Part shown: in pieces, positions 53,469 through 63,104 of the stretch
How positions within the stretch are numbered: position 1 is the first letter of the stretch
Layout: every line of letters starts with the position of its first letter
Origin: Pleionea litopenaei
GTDB taxonomy: Bacteria; Pseudomonadota; Gammaproteobacteria; Enterobacterales; Kangiellaceae
Length of the DNA stretch: 64,000 nt
Assembly: GCF_031198435.1 (NCBI RefSeq)
Contig: NZ_CP133548.1
Location: 2,266,001 to 2,330,000, forward strand
Direction of reading: 5' to 3'
Notes under the pieces: model-generated
The model's database searches: none
Told to the model about the DNA's origin: nothing
What the model saw: the letters and a program-made list of their open reading frames with translations, nothing else
Position numbers and translations under genes: made by a program

Positions 53469-54416
53469 CTAAACCGCGTCATTTCGAAATACTTTATTCA
53501 CCTCAGAAACACTGTACCCCATGGTCTTTTTAAAGGCTCTTCGAAACGCAGATTCAGATTGATAACCTAAACTCTCAGACAATGCGTAGTCCACTTTCGC
53601 ACCCTCGCGAATTTTCATGGCGGCCAAATTCATTCTCCAATGGGTCAAGTAATTCAGTACCGTGTCACCCACCAGTTGACTAAAGCGATTAGAAAAGGCG
53701 GTTCTCGATAACCCAACTTCTTTGCCGAGCATTTCAACCGTCCATGCGACTTGTGGTTGCGAGTGCATTTTAGAAAGTGCTTTACCAATTTTTTCATCTC
53801 TTATTGCACTCAACCAAGAGCCTTTGATATCAATGTCTCTTTCAACCCAAGTGCGAATGGCTTGAATTAGCAAAACATCAGCCAACCGCGTAATAACCGT
53901 CTCGCCGCCAATAAATTCTCCCGATGCTTCGCGAATGACCAAGCGAACAATCTCACCTATTACATTGCTAAATACATGTTCTTCTCGACCAATATGAATA
54001 ATATCTGGCATTTCTTTTATCAGTCGTTCACCAGCCGGATGACTGATCCTAACGATGCCACAGAGAATATTCGTTTGTGGCGCTTGCTCGGTATTTATCG
54101 CAATGGTGTCATAATGCTTACTGATTTGCTTAATCGGCAAATCAAAGAGGAATTCAGCTTCATTCTCAGGGTTAGCTTTTAGCTCATGACCACAGGCTCT
54201 ACTGATAAACACTAAGTCACCCGTTTCCATTCGAATGCTCTCACCATTCACCAAAACAAAGCAGCGACCACTGGTGACAATATGAAACATGCTAGTATTT
54301 TCAAAGGGCGGTAACGCAATGCCCCACCGCTCACCACCTAACGTGGACCGGCTGTAGTACATGCTGTCTAACTTTAAGTAATGAAGAATCTGTTGGTAGC
54401 TACTCTCACCGCTCAA
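53469..54416 (-). CDS. AraC family transcriptional regulator (cupin_6 N-terminal domain)
   Basis: About 315 aa. The N-terminal cupin domain (WGIALPPFENTSMFHIVTSG, VNGESIRMETGDLVFI) is the AraC_binding/cupin_6 sensor; two C-terminal HTHs follow (VEMLGKEVGLSRTAFSNRF and YALSESLGYQSESAFRRAFKK). TTG 54416 with GGGAG upstream gives the usual family length; an in-frame ATG at 54497 would add 27 residues that look unrelated. It is divergent from an NAD(P)-binding oxidoreductase, its likely target. Effector unknown. Confidence 0.9.
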   Translation of the reverse strand: MSGESSYQQILHYLKLDSMYYSRSTLGGERWGIALPPFENTSMFHIVTSGRCFVLVNGESIRMETGDLVFISRACGHELKANPENEAEFLFDLPIKQISKHYDTIAINTEQAPQTNILCGIVRISHPAGERLIKEMPDIIHIGREEHVFSNVIGEIVRLVIREASGEFIGGETVITRLADVLLIQAIRTWVERDIDIKGSWLSAIRDEKIGKALSKMHSQPQVAWTVEMLGKEVGLSRTAFSNRFSQLVGDTVLNYLTHWRMNLAAMKIREGAKVDYALSESLGYQSESAFRRAFKKTMGYSVSEVNKVFRNDAV

Positions 54417-54564
54417 AGACGTCTCCCATTTAAATTTGTACGATCTGCACAATATTAAGCACTGACTGCCATAGATAGTACACCACCTTATGTTCAATAA
54501 TCTAGCTTCACACCAAGGGTAGGTGAGATTTCACCATCAAATAGCGCAACCAAGAGGGCATATC

Positions 54565-55230
54565 ATGAAGACGATTAAAAAAGTATTAGTTATTGGTGCC
54601 ACAGGAGGTTCAGGGCGCAGCACCGTTAAGGCGCTAGTAAAGAGCGGATACCAAGTTACCGCACTGTCTCGGCAGGCATCTTTAGAATTTAAACGACCAG
54701 TACTGACCATCGATGGCTCTGTATTAGATTCTGTAACATTAAAGTCAGCGATAGCGGGACAAGATGCTGTTATTGTTACGCTCGGGATCAGCGAGAACCC
54801 TTTTCGCGTGCGCCTAAAAGGACCACAACATACGCCAATGAATATTCGCAGTGCAGGCACCAGAAATATTATTGAGTTAATGAAGGAACACAAGATTAAT
54901 CGCTTGATTGTTCAAACATCGTATGGCTCAGGACCAAGCAAAGATTTACTGCGGCTTCGAGATAAGCTGCTATTTAACTTATTATTGAAGCCACAAATTG
55001 CAGATACCGATACCCAAGACCGTTATGTGCGAGAAAGCGGTCTTAATTGGACCATCGTGCAACCCGTGCATTTAAGTAGTGAACCGAAAGCAAACAACAA
55101 GCTCTTTGCTTCACCAGAACTTGTCGTTTCAAAATGGTCAATTTCAAGGGAATTGGTCGGTGAATTTAATGCAACTTCGCTTTTTGATTCATCAACTTAT
55201 AATCAAACGATGGCGCTTTCATCGATATAG
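54565..55230 (+). CDS. NAD(P)-binding SDR-type oxidoreductase (NmrA/atypical short-chain)
   Basis: A 221-aa Rossmann protein with the dinucleotide motif VIGATGGSGRST near residue 10 and later IVTLGISENP, VQTSYGSG and YVRESGLNWTIVQPVHL. These fit the NmrA/YwnB-like atypical SDR group, which may bind NAD(P) without classical catalysis. ATG 54565 is chosen by a purine-rich GAGGGC site upstream and the family start. Divergent from the AraC regulator, so probably under its control. An 18-bp gap separates it from the next gene. Confidence 0.88.
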   Translation: MKTIKKVLVIGATGGSGRSTVKALVKSGYQVTALSRQASLEFKRPVLTIDGSVLDSVTLKSAIAGQDAVIVTLGISENPFRVRLKGPQHTPMNIRSAGTRNIIELMKEHKINRLIVQTSYGSGPSKDLLRLRDKLLFNLLLKPQIADTDTQDRYVRESGLNWTIVQPVHLSSEPKANNKLFASPELVVSKWSISRELVGEFNATSLFDSSTYNQTMALSSI

Positions 55231-55247
55231 AAGCAGAGGAAAAATGA

Positions 55248-57425
55248 ATGTTTTCAACCAACAATAAGTTCTGTGTATTAATCGTTAGTTTTATATTCTA
55301 CTCAACCATTGCAGAGGCTAATGATAAAGATGAAGAGCTAAAAAATCTCATTAACGCTGCAAATGAGATTTCCTCAAATTACTATGATCTCGGTTGGTTT
55401 TCCGGGAGTATCTTAATTGCTAAAAACAACCAAACGGTATTTGAGCGTTCACTCGGATTACAAAACCAAGAAAGCAAAACAGCTAACCAATCAGCGACAC
55501 GCTACAATCTTGGTTCAATTATGAAAGACTTTACTCGAGTATTAGTGTTGCAACATATTCAGTCTAAAGAACTAAGCCTCGAGTCTACACTTGACGAGTT
55601 TGAGCTTGGGTTTCCAGTGGAGACCGCTAGAAAGATTACGGTTGAACATCTGCTAACACATCGTTCAGGCTTTGCAGATATTTTCAATGCAGAATATCGA
55701 GAAAATCCTTTAAAGTTTGATAGCTTACAGAAAAAGCTCAATCTACTTTTAAAACAGCCTCTACTATTTGAGCCAGGCACAGATTATCGTTACACCAATT
55801 ACGGCTATATTGTTCTTGGAAGCATTCTTGAGAAAATCACACAAAAATCCTTCTCACAATTGCTCAGAGAGAGAATTTTATCTCCATTAGAACTCGTTCA
55901 CTCCACACTTGATCCCAACCAAACACATTCAATGCAGTCTACGCGCTACACCTACTTATACGACAACTCACTTAAAGAAGTTGGAGTCACTGAGCACCCA
56001 GGACCCGATGGTGGTCTCGAGTCTACAACGTCTGATGTACAAACGTTTTATCACTCACTCTTTCATAGTAAAAAACTACTTAACACAGACTCACCAATCT
56101 TTAAGCAAGTTTTTGGATCACAAGAAGACCATTGGGGTTCTTACGGTGGCGGTCTAGGGATCAGTGCCGCAGTAGAAGTCGATTTAAAAAATAATGTTGA
56201 GATTATTGTTCTCGCCAACACTGACAATTTGGTTGCAGAAAGAATCTCGGGGCGAATTTTAAACTACCTTCGCGAGAAAACCTATCAGCCAGTGAAACCT
56301 CGGGCACAAAACCTAGCTTATTCGTATTACAAAAAGTTTGGCAAAGAAAAGTTTTTCAGCAATTTTAAGGCTCATTATCAAGAGCAAGGCTATCAACAAT
56401 TTATTGGTCGCCCCATAAATGATTTAGGTATGCAATTAATTAAAACTCAGTCGTGGTCAGAAGCACTTGATGTATTTAACTACCTTGTGCATTTATTCCC
56501 CAAAGCTCCGCAAGCTTACGATAGTTTAGCGTACGGCTATTTTAAACAAGGTAAGTTTGAGAAAGCTAAAGCCACATTTTTAACGGCTCTTAACATTAGC
56601 CCTGACTTTAAAAGCGACTACTCTAGCAATAACTATGGTGTCGAGAATTATTACTTAGGACAAAGACCGCCGGGTAATACGCCAATCGTATTTGCTCCTG
56701 GCATCGTAACGACCGACAACTACACTTACGGACCTACTTTCACTCCAAGTATGAAAGAGTTTCATTTTTTAAGAATTAAAGGCGATAACGATCACATTGA
56801 ACACGTAACCTATCGGTACAATGACTTCCGCTGGGAGCTCGAGTCCGAGTCTAAACGCTCTGGTCAACCTATGATTTCACCCAGCGGCACCACAATGCAT
56901 TTAGGAAGCCGATACCGAGACAAGCAGGATAACGGTTGGTCCGATGTTAAAGAGCATGGCTTACCCTTTAGCGAAATTAGTATTATGCGAATGACCAGTT
57001 CGCTTAACGGATTGCATGTATTTGATGAAATTGGTTCTGCAAAGGGTGATGGGAAAATTCGTTATTCTCAATTGAATAAAGGAACACTCGACGCTCCTAA
57101 TGTGTTTGGAAAAGAAATCAATGCAGGAACGTTTAATGCGCATCCCTTTATCGCGCCTGACGAAACCTATATGATTTGGGACAGTCGCCGAGAAAGTGGT
57201 TTTGGTCATTCCGATCTGTATATTAGCTTTCGACAAGCTGACGGTTCGTGGGGCAAAGCAATCAATATGGGCGACGATATTAATAGTGAAGGATGGGATG
57301 CTGCCGCCAGTGTAACACCCGATGGAAAATACATTTTCTTTCATCGGCTCAATGATTCTGGGAATGCCAATATATATTGGGTCAAAGCGGATATCATTGA
57401 ACAATTGAAAGCATCCAATAAATAG
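55248..57425 (+). CDS. Secreted serine hydrolase (beta-lactamase class C fold) with TPR and PD40-type repeats
   Basis: A 725-aa exported protein with a signal peptide (cleavage after about EA-N at residue 25). The beta-lactamase/penicillin-binding domain covers residues 30-340: catalytic SxxK is SIMK, the second motif YxN is YTN in DYRYTNYGYIV, and the HTG-like third motif is GGGLGISAAV. Residues 380-460 look like TPRs (YDSLAYGYFKQGKFEKAKATF). The C-terminal 250 residues hold PD40/TolB-like beta-propeller repeats (DETYMIWDSRRESGFGHSDLY, PDGKYIFFHRL). This domain combination suggests a peptidase or esterase attached to a scaffold; the substrate is unknown. Confidence 0.87.
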   Translation: MFSTNNKFCVLIVSFIFYSTIAEANDKDEELKNLINAANEISSNYYDLGWFSGSILIAKNNQTVFERSLGLQNQESKTANQSATRYNLGSIMKDFTRVLVLQHIQSKELSLESTLDEFELGFPVETARKITVEHLLTHRSGFADIFNAEYRENPLKFDSLQKKLNLLLKQPLLFEPGTDYRYTNYGYIVLGSILEKITQKSFSQLLRERILSPLELVHSTLDPNQTHSMQSTRYTYLYDNSLKEVGVTEHPGPDGGLESTTSDVQTFYHSLFHSKKLLNTDSPIFKQVFGSQEDHWGSYGGGLGISAAVEVDLKNNVEIIVLANTDNLVAERISGRILNYLREKTYQPVKPRAQNLAYSYYKKFGKEKFFSNFKAHYQEQGYQQFIGRPINDLGMQLIKTQSWSEALDVFNYLVHLFPKAPQAYDSLAYGYFKQGKFEKAKATFLTALNISPDFKSDYSSNNYGVENYYLGQRPPGNTPIVFAPGIVTTDNYTYGPTFTPSMKEFHFLRIKGDNDHIEHVTYRYNDFRWELESESKRSGQPMISPSGTTMHLGSRYRDKQDNGWSDVKEHGLPFSEISIMRMTSSLNGLHVFDEIGSAKGDGKIRYSQLNKGTLDAPNVFGKEINAGTFNAHPFIAPDETYMIWDSRRESGFGHSDLYISFRQADGSWGKAINMGDDINSEGWDAAASVTPDGKYIFFHRLNDSGNANIYWVKADIIEQLKASNK

Positions 57426-57510
57426 TAAAGCCTTTTCAACCATAAGTGCATAAACAATAAGGGCTTCAACAATAACTGCATTAACGACATGGGCTTACAA
57501 GCTACAGTTA

Positions 57511-57553
57511 AGCTTAAAAAGGATGGAGAGTTACTCAACCAACTCCATCCTTA
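57511..57553 (-). terminator. Rho-independent terminator for the minus-strand TPR gene
   Basis: A 10-bp perfect stem AAGGATGGAG/CTCCATCCTT with a 14-base loop. On the minus strand it is followed by a run of five T, so it terminates the gene at 57599-58507. Confidence 0.72.
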
Positions 57554-57598
57554 GCTAGCGACAAACAGATTAAAGAAGCTAGGTAATCTTTCTGGTAG

Positions 57599-58507
57599 CT
57601 ACTTAAATCGTTTGACTGCACGAAGTAAACTTTCGTCGCTAGAGTCACTAATTAACGCTAAATGAGCACTGGTTTTCTCTTTATTATTTGCGAGTCTATA
57701 TAACTGAGCGATTCTAAAGTTAGCCCACTCATTCGAAGGAACCTTCGAAGAATTTGATGAGTTGTCAATAAAGTATTGTAACGCAGCAATTCCTTTCTCA
57801 AGATTTGTTTCGCTAAATAATGCGGTTCGACCGACCTGATACCAAGCGTTTAATTTGAACTCGAGATCATCATCAATGCCAGCTTTAATGGACAGCTGAA
57901 ATTGTTGACTGGCCTCTTCATATTGTTTGTTTTCTTGCAGAAAAAGACCTAATCGATAATAAAACTCGGCATGATTAGGAAAGGCTTCAACACCTTTTCT
58001 CAATACCACTTCAAAAGATTTTAAGTCTTCTATCTCGCGAAAAAAACGTAACTTTGCTCGAGCGCCTCTGAGTGCATCGAGCTTTTCAATTGCTTGAACC
58101 TGCTCGAACGCTAACTCTTCGTCTCCCCCTGCAATCGACGGAGCGCCTAAGTAAAAAGACATTAATCCGCTGCGATATTCAATATTAGTTGGCGCTAATG
58201 CAACCGCACTTTTAAAACAGTCTAAAGACTTATTCGCGTAACTAAGAGCCGAAAATATGGCATCACTTGCCTGCTTACTCATAATTTGGCCACACGCAAA
58301 TTGGATCTCCGCGCTTTGTGGTGCTAGGTCTAAAGCTTGTTCAATATATTTCTCAGCGTTATCGAGATCAGCGTTAATGAAGCTAACGGCCTTGTCTAAC
58401 GCATGCAAAGCTTCAGGCGAAACATTCCTTTTAAGCAAAGCCTCTGAAGCAGGAATGAATCCCGATATTCCGATTAATATGAGTAAACCGCTCGTAAAAT
58501 GTTTCAT
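57599..58507 (-). CDS. Secreted tetratricopeptide-repeat protein
   Basis: A 302-aa protein with a signal peptide (MKHFTSGLLILIGISGFIPASEA) and TPR units: ALDLAPQSAEIQFACGQIMSKQA, FPNHAEFYYRLGLFLQENKQYEEASQQF and others to residue 290. TPR proteins act as protein-protein scaffolds in the periplasm. No partner is apparent next to it. A hairpin terminator lies downstream. Confidence 0.85.
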   Translation of the reverse strand: MKHFTSGLLILIGISGFIPASEALLKRNVSPEALHALDKAVSFINADLDNAEKYIEQALDLAPQSAEIQFACGQIMSKQASDAIFSALSYANKSLDCFKSAVALAPTNIEYRSGLMSFYLGAPSIAGGDEELAFEQVQAIEKLDALRGARAKLRFFREIEDLKSFEVVLRKGVEAFPNHAEFYYRLGLFLQENKQYEEASQQFQLSIKAGIDDDLEFKLNAWYQVGRTALFSETNLEKGIAALQYFIDNSSNSSKVPSNEWANFRIAQLYRLANNKEKTSAHLALISDSSDESLLRAVKRFK

Positions 58508-58644
58508 TGTAAGTCCTCCCTAATATTACTTTAAGCAAGTCTAACGAGAGGAATTACTAGAAAAGAGTGCCAAAAGTCACTTATTCAAAAAAATAAACGA
58601 GCAGCGTTGCTAAATAGTCAAAGTTAATCTTACTAAAATCGGCA

Positions 58645-60135
58645 CTACCTAAATTTAAATCGCTGTAAACTAAGCTTGTTATCATTCACTATTCTTGCTA
58701 ACTCAGAACCGACATTCGCTAACGAGCGGACTTTATCAACACTCTGGTTCGCACTGGCTTGTAAATCATTGGTTTGCTTAGCGATTTCTTGAGTTGCAGA
58801 GTGCTGTTGTCGAACAGTCTCAGAGGTTTCCTGAATTTCTGCAGCGATACTCCTCACTCGGTCAGCTAATTCAATCAAAGAAGTAAGCGCTTCTTCCGAT
58901 TTACTGGCACTTTGCTGCGCTTGTTCACGACTACGATTCATCGACTCAGATGAGGCAGCACTACCCACTTGTAAACGCTCAATCATTCCTTGAATTTCGT
59001 CGGTCGATTGTTGTGTTTTACTCGCCAAATTTCGAACTTCATCCGCTACTACCGCAAAACCTCGCCCTTGTTCTCCGGCTCTTGCCGCCTCTATGGCTGC
59101 ATTTAACGCTAAGAGATTGGTTTGCTCAGCAATACTTTTAATAACGTCGAGTACAGATTCAATTTGTTTGTGGTCGGAAACAAGCTTATCAATTTCTCGA
59201 GAAAGCGACTCCATATCAGACGATAGCATTTCCATATTCTCTCGATTTTTCTGAACGATTATCCGAGAAGTTTCCGCATGACGGTTTGTCTCTTGCACCG
59301 CACTTTCTGTTGACTCCATTCCATTATTGATAACGCCAATTGAACCGGAAAGCTGTTCCGTTGCCGTTGAGATCAGCTCCACTCGTTGTTGCTGTTCGAC
59401 TGCCGAATTTCCGGAAAACTCTGATAACTCGGCTAAATGAGAACTTTGCTCAGATATCATATTGATATCTGAATGAACTTTACTTAGAACACCACTAAGG
59501 GATTCCAGTAACTCATTAAACTCGCGCGTTGTTGTATTGAGATCGTCACATCGATGTCTTAGGTCAAAGCTGTCGCCGTCGCCTATTATTTGTTGAATCA
59601 CACTTTCTAATTGATCACCCGCCGCAACATCTCGATTCATTCGACTCGCAAAGAACAACAAGAATATTGCTTCAACAATCACATACAATGCATGAATGAT
59701 CACCAGTTCCCAAGATGGACTCACAAATACGTAAACCCCAGCTTGTTGTGTCTGTAAATAATTGAACAGAAAGTGATGAGCGGCTATGACAACAACAGCG
59801 ACAATTATCGGTAGAAAATCTCGATAGGCCAGCAATACGGCGAGAAGAGAAAAGATAATAAAATGTGATTCGATAATACCCTGACTTTGATGAATGTGTA
59901 GCGCTGATAAAACCATTAAGGCAGCACCAAAGGTGACTTGACTGGTTCTCGTTTCAGGAGCTGTTTTCGCTACAAGCGTGCAAACCACCGCGGTAATAAT
60001 ACTTACGGTAATACCTGAGCCCCAGGTGTCAAAGCGCGCGGAATAGAAAATGGAAAATAACGCTATAGCGTAAACAAGATACAATAATAGTTGCGTTGTT
60101 TCTCGGCAAACTTTCGCATTGAACTCCAACGTCAT
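58645..60135 (-). CDS. Methyl-accepting chemotaxis protein with multi-TM N-terminal sensor
   Basis: A 496-aa receptor. Five or six hydrophobic helices (about residues 15-170) replace the usual periplasmic ligand domain. The cytoplasmic part has a HAMP-like linker and the conserved hairpin tip [32 protein letters not shown] near residue 345. ATG 60135 is preferred over an upstream start, since AGGAGC is eight bases before it. It begins one base after the DUF6436 gene ends, so the two are cotranscribed. The stimulus is unknown. Confidence 0.93.
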   Translation of the reverse strand: MTLEFNAKVCRETTQLLLYLVYAIALFSIFYSARFDTWGSGITVSIITAVVCTLVAKTAPETRTSQVTFGAALMVLSALHIHQSQGIIESHFIIFSLLAVLLAYRDFLPIIVAVVVIAAHHFLFNYLQTQQAGVYVFVSPSWELVIIHALYVIVEAIFLLFFASRMNRDVAAGDQLESVIQQIIGDGDSFDLRHRCDDLNTTTREFNELLESLSGVLSKVHSDINMISEQSSHLAELSEFSGNSAVEQQQRVELISTATEQLSGSIGVINNGMESTESAVQETNRHAETSRIIVQKNRENMEMLSSDMESLSREIDKLVSDHKQIESVLDVIKSIAEQTNLLALNAAIEAARAGEQGRGFAVVADEVRNLASKTQQSTDEIQGMIERLQVGSAASSESMNRSREQAQQSASKSEEALTSLIELADRVRSIAAEIQETSETVRQQHSATQEIAKQTNDLQASANQSVDKVRSLANVGSELARIVNDNKLSLQRFKFR

Positions 60136-60136
60136 C

Positions 60137-60652
60137 TTATTGCTCCTTAGGATAACAAAAACACCCATTGACGGATGTATTTAACCAAAACTGTTTTAAA
60201 CTCTGATTCGCTTGTTGCTCGGTCCAGTTGACTAGTCCATTGTTGATACAAGCTTGACCGAACCCGAACGCACCAAAGTAAATCAACTCTCCTTCACTAA
60301 CCATTACCAACGTTGGTATCGCAGGCATTGGAACCGGCAAATCATTAGCTTGAATTCGATAAAGTTTCGCACCGTCTATCTTAACCAGTGACATCAAGTG
60401 TCGTTGAACAACTTGATTACATGAGCAATCATCCTCAGTAATGTAGACTATCGAGAGACGCTCGCTAATGCTTCGGTCTCGAATGATCGGCTGCCAAAGT
60501 TCTTGAACATATTGCTCATCAAGAAAGTCTACAAATTGCTGTCGAAGCAAATACTCATCGCTCTCTAGTGTGGAAAATACCCAAAGCGCGAATAAACTTG
60601 TCGGTAGCCAAGCTATAACGAGTAATTTGATATGCCATGGTGCCTTCATCAT
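60137..60652 (-). CDS. DUF6436-type membrane-anchored thioredoxin-like protein
   Basis: About 171 aa: an N-terminal TM helix ([17 protein letters not shown]), then a periplasmic domain with DCSCNQ near residue 78, a CxC-type thiol site in place of CxxC, and a thioredoxin-like cis-proline region [20 protein letters not shown] 60652 (or 60649) is favoured over the upstream in-frame ATG at 60667 because hydrophobic sequence begins there. Cotranscribed with the chemoreceptor downstream, which might link redox sensing to chemotaxis; this is a suggestion from context only. Confidence 0.7.
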   Translation of the reverse strand: MMKAPWHIKLLVIAWLPTSLFALWVFSTLESDEYLLRQQFVDFLDEQYVQELWQPIIRDRSISERLSIVYITEDDCSCNQVVQRHLMSLVKIDGAKLYRIQANDLPVPMPAIPTLVMVSEGELIYFGAFGFGQACINNGLVNWTEQQANQSLKQFWLNTSVNGCFCYPKEQ

Positions 60653-60667
60653 GTAAATATAGGTCAA

Positions 60668-61039
60668 CCCAGCCGAATTTCAATGCTTCAAGTGATTATC
60701 AATTATTGCAGTGCAATGTAATGAGTGAGGGTAATAAAGAAGGGAAGTTGTCAGTCTAAAACAAGAAGTGTTGGTGATTAATCAAAAAACTATGCGATTC
60801 TCCACCGAGTTTCTCGACAGTGTTTTCTTACACGATTAGCGACCATTCCAAAGTCGGTTACTCGCATTTCTTTGACATTTGATCTTTGACGACTAACAGC
60901 TTTGTGAAATACATGCTGACTATCATATTCAAGTAATTTCAATCTGTATTAAGGGAAATAGGAGCACGAGAGTCGATAAGAGCAACTATTGCCCTTATCG
61001 ATGTAATTACTATCGTCTAGAAAATATTCAAATGCTTAT
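60668..61039. other. Intergenic region with no recognised element
   Basis: I see no gene, RNA or repeat of note. Promoter elements for the DUF6436-MCP pair should lie in its first 100 bases. Confidence 0.4.
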
Positions 61040-61501
61040 TCAATCGAGAATAGTAACGCCTGTTGGATTCAACTGATAGAGAGTCAAAGCTTCGGTGATC
61101 GAGTTAGGGTCGAAAGTCGTACCTTGCTCTTCGGCAATATGTTCGTAGTACTGTCGAGTTTGCTCAAGATCCATTTTTCGTTCAACTAACACGCCAGTTG
61201 CAAGACCTTTCTTGCCCTTCGCAGCGACGGGAAAAACCATATCACCGTCTTTCACTTTTATCTTTAGTGATTGGTTTTCTACATCACTTTTAAAGGTCAT
61301 CCAACAACCACGCTTTTTACATACAGCAGTAATTTCACCACTGACAGTAATGGTTTTATCTTTGAAGTCTGACGCATTACTGAGTAGCTTCGATATAGAT
61401 ACTAGCTTGGTTTTATCGGCCCCTTCGCCGTAGGTAACATCAGCGTATGAAAGAATCGGTAAAAGTAACAAAAGGACCAAAACACGCATAAAAATCTCCA
61501 A
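61040..61501 (-). CDS. DUF4920 domain periplasmic protein
   Basis: A 153-aa secreted protein: signal peptide (MRVLVLLLLLPILSYA, ATG at 61489), then an OB-fold-like DUF4920 region (VSGEITAVCKKRGCWMTFKSD) with two cysteines four residues apart. It may bind metal or haem cofactors; that is unproved. GGAG and ATG at 61489 (codon 5) look a better start than the ATG at 61501. Confidence 0.82.
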   Translation of the reverse strand: MEIFMRVLVLLLLLPILSYADVTYGEGADKTKLVSISKLLSNASDFKDKTITVSGEITAVCKKRGCWMTFKSDVENQSLKIKVKDGDMVFPVAAKGKKGLATGVLVERKMDLEQTRQYYEHIAEEQGTTFDPNSITEALTLYQLNPTGVTILD

Positions 61502-61574
61502 TTTTTTTATTTAAATGTAGTAACTCAATTTAGCTAGATTAACTAAGCCCTTAAACGTCTAAGTTTTATCATGA

Positions 61575-61630
61575 CATTGACCGACAGGTCTATAGTCTTA
61601 AAGTCTATAGGTTATATAGTCTATAGCTTT
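61575..61630 (+). promoter_or_regulatory. Possible operator with GACC/GGTC palindrome and three GTCTATAG repeats
   Basis: GACC-GACA-GGTC (61580-61590 region) resembles a TetR/AcrR operator core. GTCTATAG occurs at 61588-61595, 61603-61610 and 61619-61626, 15 and 16 bp apart. It lies between the divergent DUF4920 gene and the epimerase gene and could regulate either. No TetR gene is present in the window. Confidence 0.45.
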
Positions 61631-61757
61631 AAACCTAAAGAGAACCCAATAGACACCATGCCTATCTTAAATCTCAAATCTCGAATACATTCATTTGACA
61701 ATCATCTAGTAAAAATTTTAGAGTTCTTTTGATTTAATTAAATCAAGAAGCTCCTCT

Positions 61758-62684
61758 ATGCAAACAATCCTTGGTGCTAATGGTCAAATCGGTACGGAAT
61801 TGGCGAGAACACTGCATAATAATTATACCGAGCAAGTTCGTGTCGTCAGTCGCTCTCCGATTAAAATCAATGATAATGATCAAGTAGTCAGTGCCGATCT
61901 GCGGAACCCGATTGATACTTTAAACGCGATAAAGGGTTCAGAGGTGGCCTATCTTACTGCGGGGCTCCCATTGAATACCAGAATGTGGCAAGAGCAGTGG
62001 CCCATAATTATGCAAAATGTAATTGGTGCCTGCATTACTGAACAAGTCAAGCTTGTGTTTTTCGATAACACTTACATGTACCCGCAAACCAATGAACCTC
62101 AAGACGAGACCATGCGTTTTGAGCCTAGTGGTCCTAAAGGAAAGGTAAGAGCTCAGATCGCCACAATGCTGTTAGAGGCTATGCACACCCAGCGACTATC
62201 AGCGATGATTTGCCGTGCACCAGAGTTTTATGGTCCCGGTAGAACACAAAGCATTACCAATGTGTCTATTTTAGAAAAACTAAAAGCGAGACAAAGAGCT
62301 AACGTGTTTTTACGAGACGATACGTTTCGCACCCTCATATTTACACCCGATGCTAGCCGAGCGATGGCTCTTTTAGGCAATACAGAAGATGCTTATCAAC
62401 AAACTTGGCACCTACCTTGTGATGATAATCGGCAAACCTATCGACAATTAATTAAAACATCGGAAGAGATTTTAGGGTTGACGAGTGACTATAGAATCTT
62501 AAGCCAATGGCAACTAAAGCTTGTTGGACTTTTTAATCAAACAATTAAAGAAACCATTGAGTTACTTCCGCGCTACTCCGTCGACAACATTTTTCTTTCA
62601 AGTAAATTCAAAGAACGCTTTCCTGACTTTGCCGTAACGACTTATCAACGTGGGCTGGAACAGTACTTTAATGACGATATTTAA
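61758..62684 (+). CDS. NAD-dependent epimerase/dehydratase family protein
   Basis: A 308-aa extended-SDR Rossmann protein, motif TILGANGQIGTELA at residues 3-16 and acidic/SR pattern after strand 2 (VVSRSP) that favours NADP. The usual YxxxK is altered: the catalytic region reads FFDNTYMYPQTNEP and EPSGPKGKVRAQIA, so K is kept in GKVRA. It stands alone and its substrate is unknown. ATG 61758 follows AGGAG-poor sequence (AAGCTCCTCT), so the start is not certain. Confidence 0.85.
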   Translation: MQTILGANGQIGTELARTLHNNYTEQVRVVSRSPIKINDNDQVVSADLRNPIDTLNAIKGSEVAYLTAGLPLNTRMWQEQWPIIMQNVIGACITEQVKLVFFDNTYMYPQTNEPQDETMRFEPSGPKGKVRAQIATMLLEAMHTQRLSAMICRAPEFYGPGRTQSITNVSILEKLKARQRANVFLRDDTFRTLIFTPDASRAMALLGNTEDAYQQTWHLPCDDNRQTYRQLIKTSEEILGLTSDYRILSQWQLKLVGLFNQTIKETIELLPRYSVDNIFLSSKFKERFPDFAVTTYQRGLEQYFNDDI

Positions 62685-62693
62685 TCTAGATAA

Positions 62694-63068
62694 TCAATCA
62701 ATAAAAAACACGAATGAAAAAGAAGTCAAAACGGTTAATGCAATAGAGAATAGAAGACCCAGATAAAACAGCCATTTAAAAATTATCATTTGACGATTCA
62801 AGTAGACGATATACCAGACATTAAAATAAGGGCCTAAGGAATAAAAAATATTCGCAAAAATCCCATAAATTAATCCGCCAACCAGAAATTGCTTTAAGTT
62901 AGTACCCGGTATAACTGGAAAAGTTATCAATGGTATACTTCCAGCCAAAAGCAAAAGTACATTAAATAATATCCGTTTTTTCTCCCAGTACTTCACGATA
63001 GTCGATGCTCGGCAATCTATTTGAGAGTCCGTTGCTACTTCAGAATATTGATACGGGTTGCTCACCAC
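62694..63068 (-). CDS. Hypothetical membrane protein with SNPYQYSE opening (124 aa)
   Basis: Three or four hydrophobic helices (about 32-52, 62-82, 95-122). The opening motif resembles the protein at 52380-52829. Convergent with the epimerase, 9 bp apart. Function unknown. Confidence 0.6.
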   Translation of the reverse strand: MVSNPYQYSEVATDSQIDCRASTIVKYWEKKRILFNVLLLLAGSIPLITFPVIPGTNLKQFLVGGLIYGIFANIFYSLGPYFNVWYIVYLNRQMIIFKWLFYLGLLFSIALTVLTSFSFVFFID

Positions 63069-63104
63069 TTAATAGTCTCCGCGGTCGGTTACTGTTTAAA
63101 AGAT

